Below the pieces are notes generated by a model. The model saw only the letters and a program-made list of their open reading frames with translations. It had not been told where the DNA came from and made no database searches. Below are positions 11,717 to 22,970 of a stretch of DNA of 64,000 bases, one piece after another. Position numbers and translations under genes: made by a program. The first letter of the stretch is position 1; each line of letters starts with the position of its first letter. Source of the stretch: Lathyrus oleraceus (lineage: Eukaryota > Streptophyta > Magnoliopsida > Fabales > Fabaceae); NCBI RefSeq assembly GCF_024323335.1, contig NC_066580.1, positions 254,858,977-254,922,976 of the forward strand. The letters are read 5' to 3'.

Positions 11717-11862
11717 CTAAATAAAGCTTCTTGGATATAATTCTGATTGACATGATGAAATGCAATGTATCTAATGTTAAATGACCTAAAAATGAATGCA
11801 TGCATGAGGTGTAAAGCGTATGCTTCCAGGAAAAATTTTGGGGTAAATTTTGGGGTATTACA

Positions 11863-12772
11863 GGGAAGATCATCACAGATACAATCCACCATGCCACACA
11901 TCTACGGGGATTTATCTGAGGCAGAGAAGGAGAGCCGGGGATCAACCACCAAATACTGAATCTTCCAAAAGGAAACCACAACTGCTGAGGAGGAAAGAAT
12001 CACTGCTCTGCTGACGGGAGAAGAGGTGAAAACCTCCACAAGCACTCTGATGGGAAGAGATAACATAGATGAAGTACATCATGCCAACAACTCCGCTGGG
12101 GAGAGAATATTGCTAGAGAGGAAAATTGAAGTCTTCAACAAGCACTCTAAGTGAGGAGGAGTCACAATAAAGGCTCTGCTCAACAAAATCTGTTCGGGAG
12201 AAAATCCCAACAAATACCCTGCTCAGGGGGAACAAAATCTCAACAGAAGCTCTGCTTGGGGAGAAACCCCAATAACAATCTGGAGAAAGAGGATACAGCC
12301 ATGCCAGGAATATGAACAAATGTCTTACCCTGTTGGAAAACATGCCACCCTTGGGAGAGCACTGAGAATTTCTTAAGTATCCTTTTATCATTGTGAATGT
12401 TCACTTTGTCTAAAAACAAAATTGAAAAAAATTCTATTTGTTTAAAACAATGACATTTTATCAATTAAAACATGCAAAACATTTGTTGAATTGAAACAAA
12501 TAAGAGTGCAAATAATTGGATAAAAGCTTAAATTTATTTGATGGAATGGTAGCCTGCAAATGGCAAGACTCCATGGATCTGTACAAATTTTGAAATCGGT
12601 GATATATATTGGAAGAGGGCTACATTGAACATAATGATCCTTTCTCTACCAATTTGAATCCTATGTATTCGAAGCTTCAGTTGGCGACGAATCGAGAATC
12701 TCTGACGAAAAGACAGTTGTGGAACAGAAAGTCTTGTCAGGATGCAGTTACTTGCCAAATCCCTTATTTTTG
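11863..12772 (-). other. 3' UTR of A, proximal part
   Basis: It begins with the right-hand TSD of S (GGGAA 11863-11867) and continues the CTCTGCT-GGGGA-rich 3' UTR to about 12360. An A/T-rich stretch follows, with a segment (12530-12760) homologous to B 31885-32110. No coding sequence is seen. Confidence 0.7.
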
Positions 12773-12900
12773 CCTAGATTGCCCCAGGGTGAGGTACTCA
12801 ATCTAGCGGGATGCAAATTCATTTTTTTTATGTCTCTAATTTTTGCCTGGATCGCCCTTTCAGGTTCTCCACCGAGACGCTCATTTTTGCCTCAGCGTCT
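12773..12900 (-). other. Conserved post-pol pyrimidine block (A)
   Basis: The plus strand reads TTTTTGCCTGGATCGCCCTTT followed by CACCGAGACGCTCATTTTTG. The same block directly follows the integrase stop in B (32130-32298) and D (55700-55925). In A it abuts gag sequence, marking the downstream edge of the pol deletion. Confidence 0.7.
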
Positions 12901-13903
12901 CATCACAGTCTTCATTCACAGTGCCACTAGGGCCAACAGAAGAAGTAGGAGTCTTTTGTACGGAGGAGGGTTTAACAACAGGTGCCGGGTTCGGAGAATT
13001 CACCGCATTCCCAATCAGACGCACGTCAGAGTCAGCTCTAGCCTGAGGCTTCGGGGGTGCAGAAAACACACGACCGATACGGGTCAACCCGCTCACATCA
13101 GCTATACTCACAACAGATGATGAAGGCAACGACACTTCTTTCCCATCTTCAACAGCAACAGGATTATAGCAGAAGGGAACTGCTTTGTCGGAAGAATAAG
13201 GCACAGGGCCTGCAGGCTTGATAACCAGGGAAGGAGAAACCTTCTGCTTGCTACCATCATAACGGATGACAACAGGCTCAGGGATCTTGAACACAGGAGA
13301 AATCACATTGACTTCTGGTTCATCTTCATCAACATTTTTGTTCTGAAGAAAATCAATGGTCCCATCATCTAGCAATTCTTGTAGCTCTCTACGCACTTGG
13401 CGACAACCCAACTGATTGACAGAGCAGATACGACATTTGTCATGGTCGTGCTCCAGATGACTGTAATCACACAGTAGACGATGCAACTCAACCAATGACT
13501 GTCGAATATGGCTCACATATTTGACCTTGTACTTGCCAGGGCAACCCTGGACCATGTTAACCGACTTCCCATGCTCGGGCAATGGATTCTTCGTAACATT
13601 GGGGCCTGAGTCCTCAAAGCTCAGAATGCCGCACCTCATAAGGTCTTGAACCTTAGTCTTCAACAGAAAGTAGTTTTCCACATTATGACCCGGAGCACCG
13701 GAGTGGTAAACATAATGTTGATCAGGCTTATACCACCACTGCGGGTTAACAGGTATAGCCGGAGGATCCCTAGGAGTAATCAATTTTCGCTCTATCAAAG
13801 AGGGATACAGCTCTGCATATGATACAGGAATTGGATCGAAAGTGATCTTCTTCCTCTCATAACTCGTACTAGCTGGATTACTATTGCGAGGCTGGTAGGC
13901 CTG
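12881..13903 (-). pseudogene. Gag C-terminus and pre-protease region of A, behind an in-frame stop
   Basis: This continues the gag frame after a single TAG at 13904-13906, with 35 codons before the next possible initiation. In order: a zinc-knuckle remnant (VYHSGAPGHN...ENY) in which both expected cysteines are tyrosines; a conserved His/Cys segment with HDHDKCRICS and a further Cys seven residues later; then an acidic/proline-rich stretch ending at NEDCDETLR. In other Ogre-like elements (including B near 35040) the next residues are LIKKSEFNVVEQ, leading into protease. Here the reading frame instead enters the post-pol pyrimidine block and stops at 12881. The protein is truncated by a deletion and probably not produced except by readthrough. 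Confidence 0.8.
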
Positions 13904-15157
13904 CTATTGAGGGCGATGCTGTTGCTGATGATACTGTTGAGATTGTCGTTGATTGTGTTGCTGATGCTGATATTGCTGATTATCACGGAAGACAGGTGCT
14001 ATATGAGCCACCTGATGCTGATTACTGGCATGACGCACAGGCTTCCTCTTGATAGAGGGTCTTCTGGGTTTGACATGGGATTGCACAGCATGTGCCTCCC
14101 CATCTTTCTTCTTAGCAAATTCCCCATATCGTTTGCTAGAAGAGCCTTCATCCTTGGATAGCCATCCTTCACGGACTCCTTCCTCCAATCGCATCCCCAT
14201 GTTCACCATCTCGGTGAAATCAGAAGGAGCGCTAGCAATCATCCGCTCATAATAAAATGAACTCAAAGTCTTTAGAAAGATTTTGGTCATTTCCTTCTCT
14301 TCCAGCGGAGGAGTAATCTGAGCTGCCAACTCTCGCCACCTCTGGGCGTACTCTTTGAGTGTCTCTTTGTCCTTCTGGGACATGGCTCTGAGCTGATCCC
14401 GATCGGGAGCCATATCCATGTTGTATTTATACTGCTTGACGAAGGCTTCGCCAAGTTCATTGAAGGAATGGATGTTTGCACTGTCCAAACTCATATACCA
14501 TCGCAGTGCAGCACCAGACAAACTGTCTTGGAAATAATGAATCAACAGTTGATCATTATCCGTTTGAGTAGACATTTTCCTGGCATACATAACCAGGTGG
14601 CTGAGAGGGCAGGTGTTCCCCTTATACTTCTCAAAGTCTGGGACTTTGAACTTGACGAGTATTTTTACACCGGGAACCAAACACAACTCGGCTGCAGACT
14701 TGCCGAACAAATCCTTTCCTCGAAGGGTCTTCAATTCCTTGCGGAGTTCAAGAAATTTGTCATTCATCGCATCCATCTTCTCATGAAAGTCTAGGCCCTC
14801 AGACGGCTCAGAATGATAGATGGTGTCGTCTACCCTGGGAACGGTATGCACGACAGGAGGAGGCACAACAAGGACCGGGCTAGATGCCGGCATGGAAGCA
14901 AATGTTGGTGCTGGAATATCAGGCATATAACCAGGAGGCATCCCCCACGGAATCCCGGGCGGCATGGCTGTTGGCACAAAATGGGCACTGGCAGCTGGCA
15001 CAGTAGCAGAAACAACCTCAGAGATAACAGTCCTCTGGGGAGGAGTTGCAGGTGTTGGAGATGGCTGATTCTGAGCAACTAAGAATTGCTCCATCAAAGC
15101 AGTGAGTCTGGAAACTTCGTCTTTCAGCTCATGATTCTCTTGCTCAAGATGATCCAT
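13904..15157 (-). CDS. gag: Gag protein of element A (417 codons)
   Basis: Gag would form the virus-like particle that packages element RNA. Residues 1-30 (MDHLEQENHELKDEVSRL) look like a coiled coil. A Pro/Ala-rich linker runs to about residue 135. The capsid-type domain (retrotransposon gag family, PF03732-like) spans about residues 180-340 with HYFQDSLSGAALRWY and the conserved YAQRWRELA segment. A Gln/His-rich tail ends at a TAG that replaces a glutamine codon. I chose ATG at 15157, but the frame is open upstream to an AG/GTGT splice-acceptor-like site at about 15264, and the upstream residues (YYTRANSSRL) resemble those before the D gag start, so an N-terminal extension by splicing is possible. 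A very similar capsid region is at 36024-36669 in B. Confidence 0.85.
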   Translation of the reverse strand: MDHLEQENHELKDEVSRLTALMEQFLVAQNQPSPTPATPPQRTVISEVVSATVPAASAHFVPTAMPPGIPWGMPPGYMPDIPAPTFASMPASSPVLVVPPPVVHTVPRVDDTIYHSEPSEGLDFHEKMDAMNDKFLELRKELKTLRGKDLFGKSAAELCLVPGVKILVKFKVPDFEKYKGNTCPLSHLVMYARKMSTQTDNDQLLIHYFQDSLSGAALRWYMSLDSANIHSFNELGEAFVKQYKYNMDMAPDRDQLRAMSQKDKETLKEYAQRWRELAAQITPPLEEKEMTKIFLKTLSSFYYERMIASAPSDFTEMVNMGMRLEEGVREGWLSKDEGSSSKRYGEFAKKKDGEAHAVQSHVKPRRPSIKRKPVRHASNQHQVAHIAPVFRDNQQYQHQQHNQRQSQQYHQQQHRPQ

Positions 15158-15454
15158 CAATCTAGAAGAGTTGGCTCTGGTGTAGTACCGATGAGTCAAC
15201 TTGTCTTCAAAATAAATGAAGAGCACAGAGTTAGGCCACAGACAAGAAGACCGGAACAAACACCTGCTTATGCAAATGATGCATGCAATGCTCGTGCATA
15301 TGCTTTGTTTTTATTTCAAGGAAATTTAGGGTATTATTTGCAATTTTCGAATATTAAGAATTTTATTGCATATGGAAAATATCTCATCAAATATATTTGA
15401 GAAAAAGAAGTACAACATTGTCAATTATTACAAGAGAAAAGGAAAATAAACATC
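15158..15454 (-). other. ORF1-gag intergenic region of A
   Basis: 297 bp with no ORF of its own in sense. It contains a candidate splice acceptor at 15264-15265 (sense GCATAAGCAG then GTGT) and the in-frame upstream extension of gag. Confidence 0.5.
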
Positions 15455-16903
15455 CTATGGATCCCTAGAATCTCGGGATGCCGGAAGATAAGATGCACGA
15501 AGCCTCTTAATTTCTCTCTTATATGCTGCTTCCATATCCGCCTTCTCTTTGGCGAGTCTGTCGTACCTCCTTTTCCAGAACTTGGAAGACTGAGGAAGTA
15601 GAGAAGTCCAAGCATCATCAGGATCATCAATCACCTGATGCTCGAGGAACTCGATCAGAGCGTCCTTCTCCTTAAGCTGTTGAAGCAACTCTTCTCTTTC
15701 ACGGATCCAAGCACGTGAAAGGTCTTTGTCTCTCAACTCCTCTACGCCTTGGTTAGGGAGGGTTGAAGGCCCAGCCACAACCAACGGTGTAGGTCTCGGA
15801 TAATCATAAGGCATGAGATACTCGGATGCTCTCTTCCTCACCCAAGTAGTGTATGGCTCCAAAGCTATGCAGTTCTTCGGATCCAACTCACTTCTACCCT
15901 TCCTGTGAATCTTGCGCCAAGCGCGAACCATCCTGGCTTTCAGGCCTTGGGGATCTTTACCCTCCTGAAAGAACACACCTTCTAACAGCATGTTATTAGG
16001 TTTATCCTTTAGGGGGAACCCAAGCTGACGACGTGCTAATATAGGGTTGTAGCTAATCCCACCACATGTACTAACAAGAGGCACATTGAAGAATTCACCA
16101 CAAGAGTCAATAATCTGGACACCATCATATACACGATCATACCAAGAGATATCATCATTAGTGAGAGACATGAGCCTCGTAGACCACCGTAGACATCCCT
16201 TGTTCTCCTTGAAAGCGACCGTCTGAGGTAAGTGAGAAATAAACCACTTATACAACAGAGGCAAACAACACACAATAGCGCCACCACCCTTTGCATTCCT
16301 CAGGTGCAAAGAGACATAGGTATCACCCAACAGAGTCGGAACGGGATTAAGAACAGAGAAGATCCTAATGGCGTTCACATCCACAAATTTGTCGATGTTG
16401 GGGAACAATACCAGTCCATAGATGAGAAGCACAAATATGGCTTCAAAGGCGTCCTCACTCATGGCCTTCCCATAAACGGTAGCTTGAGCGATGAGGAACT
16501 CAGAAGGAAGACCTTGAATTCCACCTTTGGTAGTCATATGAGCTTTAACCAATGATTCATCTATGTGCAACAAGTCTGCGATCTCTCGAGAAGTAGGAAT
16601 ACTCTCCAAGCCACTGAACGACACCTGATCCAGAATCGGAATACCCACGAGATGAGCATACTCCTCAAGGGTAGGCAATAGCTGAAAGTCTGGAAAAAAG
16701 AAGCAATGATACAGAGGATCATAGAACTGCGCCAAAGTACTCATCAATCCTTCATCAACCTGAGTAGTCAGAAGAGGCAGAAGCTTTCCATAACGAGCTT
16801 TGCAACCCAAGGGATCTAATACATAAGATGTCAGATTCCTTAACTCTTTCAAATCGGGTTGTCTGAAGCTGTACTTCTTTGTATGCCTTTTTTGTCTTTC
16901 CAT
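15455..16903 (-). CDS. Ogre ORF1 protein (482 codons, function unknown)
   Basis: The extra ORF upstream of gag that distinguishes Ogre elements; its role is not known. The start is ATG at 16903 (MERQKRHTKKYSF); an open frame continues upstream but without another ATG. Residues 20-340 contain the segments LGCKARYGKLLPLL, DEGLMSTLAQFYDPLYHCF, LPTLEEYAHLVGIPI and FEAIFVLLIYGLVLFPN, which I associate with the plant DUF7745 / plant-mobile-domain-like family (recognised by eye). After a charged WRKIHRKGR segment, residues about 400-475 are rich in Glu/Lys/Leu and likely a coiled coil. The ORF is uninterrupted, unlike pol, which may reflect recent insertion or selection. It sits between the leader and gag in the same direction. 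Confidence 0.85.
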   Translation of the reverse strand: MERQKRHTKKYSFRQPDLKELRNLTSYVLDPLGCKARYGKLLPLLTTQVDEGLMSTLAQFYDPLYHCFFFPDFQLLPTLEEYAHLVGIPILDQVSFSGLESIPTSREIADLLHIDESLVKAHMTTKGGIQGLPSEFLIAQATVYGKAMSEDAFEAIFVLLIYGLVLFPNIDKFVDVNAIRIFSVLNPVPTLLGDTYVSLHLRNAKGGGAIVCCLPLLYKWFISHLPQTVAFKENKGCLRWSTRLMSLTNDDISWYDRVYDGVQIIDSCGEFFNVPLVSTCGGISYNPILARRQLGFPLKDKPNNMLLEGVFFQEGKDPQGLKARMVRAWRKIHRKGRSELDPKNCIALEPYTTWVRKRASEYLMPYDYPRPTPLVVAGPSTLPNQGVEELRDKDLSRAWIREREELLQQLKEKDALIEFLEHQVIDDPDDAWTSLLPQSSKFWKRRYDRLAKEKADMEAAYKREIKRLRASYLPASRDSRDP

Positions 16904-17883
16904 ATCTGAAAATTTTGCAAATAAACCCCTTAAGTTCCTTGAAAATTTTCTTTTTACTTGATGATATGGATGCAGATGAATGCATGAATGCAACAATCAC
17001 ACTCAAGGATTAAGCAAAGCACACCAGACAAAGGTCATGGGATAGCTCGTATTATCCTTTATATCAATCATCCATTTTGGTGGATTAGGGTTTTCACCTT
17101 ATCGACACCCAAGTTCCATTGATATTAACGATATACGAACGGTTCAACCATCCTTAATATCAATCATCCATTTTGGTGGATTATGGTTTTCACCTTATCA
17201 ACACCCAAGTTCCATTGATATTAACGATGGGTGAACGGATCAACCATGAATCACGGGTTTGTTGTGAGTCACGAGCATGGAGTCTCGGTTAAGAACCACC
17301 CAAAAGGAGTGTACTATGGTTTAAACCTGCCGAACATGTTCTACCAGAGGTTCCCATAGTCATCATCCCATCTTTCGAATATTATCGGAGGAACGAATAC
17401 TCGTATTCCAAAAACATTCTCAAGAGAGACTCTTATGAGTGTAGTATCGCATAACAATCGCATCAAATCTGGCATTTGAACGACCTCCACACTACGTCCT
17501 AAAAATAGGCCAAGATGGGCTTGGTAAACTAAGGTCATTGGCTTCTAAGGCACATGTTGAAAGAATAATGCCTAACCACAAATAACTTGTGTGACATCAT
17601 TAATCCAACATGACCTCCACCAAGTGAATGGACTCGCAAGTCAACTTGCTAAGGAATAACTCCACACAAGTCGACGAGACTATGCCATTCTCCTATCATA
17701 AGGTACACTCGAGTTCGGGTATAGAACTCATCTCACAGAGATCACCAAGCATGCAGCAATTGATATATCAAGCAAATCAATCATTACAAACAATACAGTA
17801 ATCCCAAATTGCACAAAAATATGTTATAAACAAATATATCACAACAATTGTGAAAAGTTGGCAAACCCACTAGGAATTTGTTG
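16904..17883 (-). other. 5' leader of A
   Basis: 980 bp of non-coding leader between PBS and ORF1. It contains the 96-bp tandem duplication at 17062-17249; I see nothing else in it that I can name. Confidence 0.6.
17062..17249. repeat. 96-bp tandem duplication in A leader
   Basis: Units start TATCAATCATCCATTTTGG at 17062 and 17158 and carry ACACCCAAGTTCCATTGATA. Confidence 0.85.
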
Positions 17884-17901
17884 ACCCTAGCAGAGTCGCC
17901 A
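17884..17901 (-). promoter_or_regulatory. Primer binding site of A
   Basis: Sense TGGCGACTCTGCTAGGGT, six bases from the 5' LTR end. TGGCGACTCTG is the PBS reported for Ogre elements, complementary to the 3' end of an arginine tRNA. Confidence 0.85.
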
Positions 17902-17907
17902 CTTTTC

Positions 17908-20900
17908 TGTAGCGGTATATTCGTCACTTTGTGATTTATTGACTAAATCAAAAGCAAAGCATACAAAGATAGAGTCACCACCGCACTTCTATTTATCCAA
18001 AGGAATGGCTAGAAAGCGAACAAAAGCCTAAGAAGTTTTACACAGAGAAAACTAATAAAAGGTCAGAGATCTAGGTAAGGGGGTAATTATGCTGTGGGAA
18101 GGTGTTAGGCACCCACAACATCCTTAGTACTCTAAGGGAACCTCTTTTCACAACTTGTTGTAAAATTATTTGTTTATGAAATATTTTTGTGTGCAAACAT
18201 TGATTGTAGAGATGAGGGAAGAATATACAATTTTTATTTTTGTGTTTGGATCGAAGAATCCATTGCCTACGTACCTTTACAGGATCAAAACCTCGTAGTT
18301 CGGCTAAAAGATTTCCAAAAAAGATGAGTGGATTGATTTTAAACAAAAGCCCTAAGGTCTTTCATTATCCACGGGAGAAAACTCAACCTATGCAACCACA
18401 AGTCCACCATGTGAGAACAACTTCAACTTGCTATTGAGGGACCATGCCCTATGATAAGCAAGGAAGTCTTACAATTCAATCACTAAGGACAAAAGGTGAG
18501 ATTCACATCAACCACTAAGATAATTGAGATCTATGGCTAAGGTATGAAAACTTGATTAAAGAATGGACAAAGCCACAAAACAATTGAATGAGTGGAATTA
18601 GTCAATTAGAATTATTCACAAAAAAAGAAGTCAAAGTATGACATTAGATTCAATACAGAAGAAGTATTGTGAAAATGAAGTTTGAAAATCAGAGGCTTAA
18701 GGCCTAGGTTTCTAGTTTTGAAGACAGATAAAAAAATGTTTGCACAAATTTTCTGGTTTGGATTACAAATGCAAGTGGAGGTTATAAGGAAACAAAAGGT
18801 GGGGAAGAGGAGTAAAACTTCTTAGGAGTTCACCTCTTGAGATCATATATAGATGACCCAAGTGATTCCTTTGGAAAAAGGCAACAAGCAGATAACAGAT
18901 AAACAATGTATCAGAAATAGCCAAAATAAATGGAAACTAGATGCCAATCAATGGACTTACACTAGACTCACAAAACAAAGATGGAAACCAGATGCCAATC
19001 AATGGACTTACACTAGCCTCACAAAGCAAAGAAAGCATGGAAACCAGATACCAATCAATGGATTTATACTAGCCTCACAAAACAAAGAAACAAATGTAAT
19101 AAGCAAGAGGAAACAAGTTGCCAATAAATGGTCTTACACTCGACTCCAAGGAAATGGAATGCCAATCAATGGTCTTAGTTCCAGCTCCTACCAGATCATA
19201 GGAAACAAATGCCAATAGCTGGACTTACAATTGACTCCTCAATGGACAAAACAAAATGTCACAAAGTATGAACAATGACCATGAAATGATACACAATTAG
19301 TGCTCAAAGATGAAAACAATGCACACAGGCACACACAAACAATTATGCACAAATCGACAAATAAGCAAACAAGCAGTCAATTATCACACACTATACACAA
19401 GCAATAGGCTCAAGCAAGGTTGGGCTTTAGTCAAGGGGTCATATCGACCTTGACAAACAAGCCAAATACTGGAATGGGTAGTCAGGCTCTTAACCTCTAA
19501 CATTGAGAGTTAGGGTGAGCAGATGGAATGGAGATGAGGGTTATGCCTCATAGCTCTTAACCCGGGCCTGGGTGAGCTTGAATCCATAGAAAGTGTGGGA
19601 GTCCAGAATGAGGAACTCTATTCCACAATGACTGACTCTATATACAAGATTTTGGGTTTTTATTCAAATTGCATCAACACATGGTGTGAGCAAGATGAAA
19701 TACACAACTGAATGGCAGGGGATGGATTGCACATCCCTTCTATCTTCCAATTGCCTCTTAAGAGGACTTAACATGCTTGGCACAAAATTAAACAAACAAA
19801 GACATGGCCTCTTAAGGAGGGCTTCAGACAGGTGCCTGCCAATAACAGCAGGTCTTCCAGACTACATGGAGATCAAGGAAAAATACCTAAGTGGTATGCC
19901 AACCACAAGCAAAGCAAAGCAACTCAAATAATGAGTTAAAGCTACTAAAGTACCTGTGCAAACAACCAAACAATCAATATAGTGTTCAGACAAACAGACA
20001 ACAGTTAACAACACACAGACAATCCAAATATACAACAGGTAAGCCAAACAACTCAAATGAGCTATCATAAAAACCTACAAAACAACCAAATGTTAGCAAT
20101 CAATATCAATTATCAACACTCAAATGATGAGGCAACCTCAATCATGGAAATTGGATGCTTGAACCTGAAATTCAAAGCTCAAATGTGAGTTCTAACCCCT
20201 AGGTCAATGCCTAGGGTCAAAGGTGGAGAAAAAAGTCAAAACAGCAACCAATATTCAACAAAAAGCATGTTTATTCAATCATGAACATGTCCTAAAAAGG
20301 ACCAAATCAAAATCATCAAGCAAGGGCATGTAATAAGCAAGAGAAGTCAAAGACAATTTCAAAGCTCACAAATGATCATTGAGAATGAAAATTCTATATC
20401 AAAACAGAAATGATTCAAAGAATTCTGGAAATTTTTATGAGCATATAACTCATCCAACACAATCATCATACCAAAAATCATAATCAACAGAGGTCATTTG
20501 ATATGGAAATGAAAATGCACAAGTTGAACATCAAATTGTATGACACACATTGTCACACCATACAATCATGTGTATAAAACAGAAATGGCAAATGAGAAAA
20601 ATGCACAATCAAGCCTCAAACATCCATCAACATGTTAGGAACAATCATGCAAAATTTCATAGCATTTGGATCAATATCAAGCATTTCACACTAGCATGAA
20701 TGAGGCAAGGTCACAAAAGCATACATGTCCACATAATCAGCCACAATTCAAAATCCAGCCATGCACAACTTCAGAAATCAACACCATAAAATAGAAGACA
20801 TTCCAAGGATCAAGTAGCAAAAAACTAGGAATCAATTGGATCATTTTTCAATTTTATATGATTTTTCAAAGTTGGCAAAAAAATATGAAATAAAATGGAA

Positions 20901-22965
20901 TAAGCATATGAAATTTGGAGGGAAATGGCAAAATGAAGAATTAATTTGAAAATGTTGCCTCGGCCAGAATCGAACTCGGTGTAAATCAAGAGCACGCCTA
21001 ATGCACTGTGTTTCATTAAGTCTAGGTGGCGGTCAACAGCTTATGTGGACGGAGTCAAAGAGATACAGGCCAATCGCTTCGCTAGCGTGGCGCTGACTCA
21101 CCAAACCCTAGCGCCAGCAACATAAGATGCAGACGGCGGCGCTTGCAAGCACGCACGGTGGAAAACACTGTCTTCCTCGCGAAGACGGTGATGAACAGTA
21201 GCAACGTCAAATTTTTTTTCCAGAATTTGTCAAACTTCATACCATTCGAACCGTTACAACATGTAGATCACAGATCAACCATTATTTCACACTAATTCAT
21301 CACCAACAGAGAGAATCGATGGAAAACATTTTGATGTAACAAACTTTAATCAACTATATCTCTCTCAATAATTCATCATTTTCAATTCTAAAAGCATCAG
21401 CAAACTCAGCATTCCAAGATCTACACTAACATGTCCATGGATTAAAGAATTATGAGATTCGAAAAATTAACCTCTTGAAGAGCAGCTTCTGGAAATGCAC
21501 AATTCAAGACTCCAAACGATCCAAATCAACTCCTGAGATGTTATCTTGAAGCTTTATGCAGTAATTGAGGCTTGTAGTGGCTTAGATCCAACTCAACAAT
21601 CAACTTCCATCTTCACCTTCATGAACTTGCCATGCTTGATTTCCACACGAATTCAACTATCCAAGGCTTGATCTGCACTAAATCCACACCAGAGAACAAT
21701 AATTTGGAAGAATATGGCAAGGTTATGTGAAGAAAATTTGAATTATGATTGAGAGAAAATTTTGGAGGGAAAAATTTCTAGATCTAATAAAATGGTGAAT
21801 CCCCAAATTCTGTTATGATTATGGTATATATACTCTGTATTAATCCTACTGAAAATGCAATTAGCAATTGGTTAATTACAATTAAGTGAAATAGGATGCA
21901 TGGCAAAAAGATTGAAAATTGGAGGTGTGTGAAGCATGCATATGTGAACAGTAACCAATGAGAGCTCAAATGCACTTAAAATCATTTTTTCAACATAATG
22001 GCAATGGTAAATAGTTCCCATGATGCACCAATTTCAAAATTTCAAAATTCCCTCCAAAATAGGCATGAATATGCAAAGGATCAAATGATGCAATTTCAAG
22101 CAATGTGATGAATGATTTGGAAACTTCATGTCATTAGAAAAAAAATGCAAGAAGAGCCACCAAATTTGGAGTTATGAATCAAAAGTTATGGCCTTTTGAA
22201 GTTCCATGCACACTTGGCAATGATTTGATCATATCTCCTCAACCATTCATCAGATGCTCATGATCTTGGACTTTTTGGAAATGGGAGAAAGATATATTCA
22301 ACTTTCATGTTGGACAAAAATTCATTTGAAGCTTCTTTGATGTTGGAAAGTTGAGTTGAAATTGGTCCAAAAACTTTCCATTTTTGGAAACTTGAAATTA
22401 CAGGTCACTTTCCATTTTTGGAAACTTTTGATTTGACTTCAAATTCTTCAATGTTGATGTTTGACATGATGAATAAGCATTGTTTGGACATGAATGAGAT
22501 GAAGAAACTCAATTTCACACTTCAAAGCCTTCAGTTGATTTTCAGTTGATTGCATTGGCCCTTAGATGACCTGAAATTGTTCTGATGAACCTGAGCCTCA
22601 ACCACTTGGGGATTTTGCTCCAAAATGAACCTATAGCTCATATATGCTCAAAATAATGGTCACATGATCCATATCTCAATGGAAACTTCATCTCTTGCAC
22701 AAAGGATTCACTTGAATTGCCTTGACCTGTTGACTGCTTAAGCTGCAAGTAACAAAGGTTAATGACATAATTTTGTACATTTTTGGTTAGTAATTAAAAG
22801 AAAATAAATGATATACAAATGCAAGCAATGCTTGGTGATCAAGAACCACTCTCAAAGAGATCCTACCCATAGGGAAGGAAGCAAGGTGTCCAATGATCCT
22901 TGAGGCAATGTAATGTTATGATATGATGCCATGAGGGATCTTACGGACAAAATTGGGGTCTTACA
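17908..22965 (-). repeat. 5' LTR of element A
   Basis: 5,058 bp, TG...CA, nearly identical to 1499-6553. It carries the hairpin module (18265-18304), the minisatellite (about 18926-19225) and a TATA box (21825-21832). Its PBS-like U5 decamer at 17971-17980 has changed to TGGTGACTCT in sense. Confidence 0.92.
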
Positions 22966-22970
22966 CAATC
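22966..22970. repeat. TSD CAATC, right of element A
   Basis: Identical to 1494-1498. Confidence 0.9.

Larger units (their letters stand above)
10213..11862 (-). mobile_element. Solo LTR S nested in A
   Basis: A 1,650-bp LTR beginning TGTAGCAACC and ending GGGTATTACA on the plus strand, flanked by GGGAA on both sides, with no internal region or PBS/PPT. Near its U5 end it shares blocks with the D LTRs (CCGTGCGTTATTTATCCCAA, GGGAAGGTATTAGCACCC), so it belongs to a related but shorter LTR family in the same orientation as A. It has a TATAAATA box on the minus strand (11558-11565) and two copies of the hairpin module. It is the product of LTR-LTR recombination after insertion into A. Confidence 0.88.
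1499..22965 (-). mobile_element. Ogre-like Ty3/gypsy retrotransposon A, structurally complete but lacking pro-pol
   Basis: The element is 21,467 bp, including a later 1.65-kb solo LTR. In its sense (minus) direction the order is 5' LTR 17908-22965, PBS 17884-17901, leader, ORF1 15455-16903, gag 13904-15157 with its continuation to 12881, 3' UTR, PPT at 6554 and 3' LTR 1499-6553. The ends are TG...CA and the 5-bp TSD is CAATC. Long LTRs, an ORF upstream of gag and this PBS type define the Ogre group. No protease catalytic motif, reverse transcriptase, RNase H or integrase is present: gag-pro sequence runs directly into the block that normally follows integrase. Mobility would therefore need enzymes supplied in trans. 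The two LTRs differ at about five of their first 130 positions, so insertion is recent relative to B. Confidence 0.9.

Noticed and set aside
10235..11862. S starting at TGTGCG (10235) instead of 10213
   Set aside because: Only the start at 10213 gives a matching TSD (GGGAA).
12881..16996. Open frames extended upstream of ORF1 and gag using TTG starts
   Set aside because: Plant genes initiate at ATG; I used 16903 and 15157.
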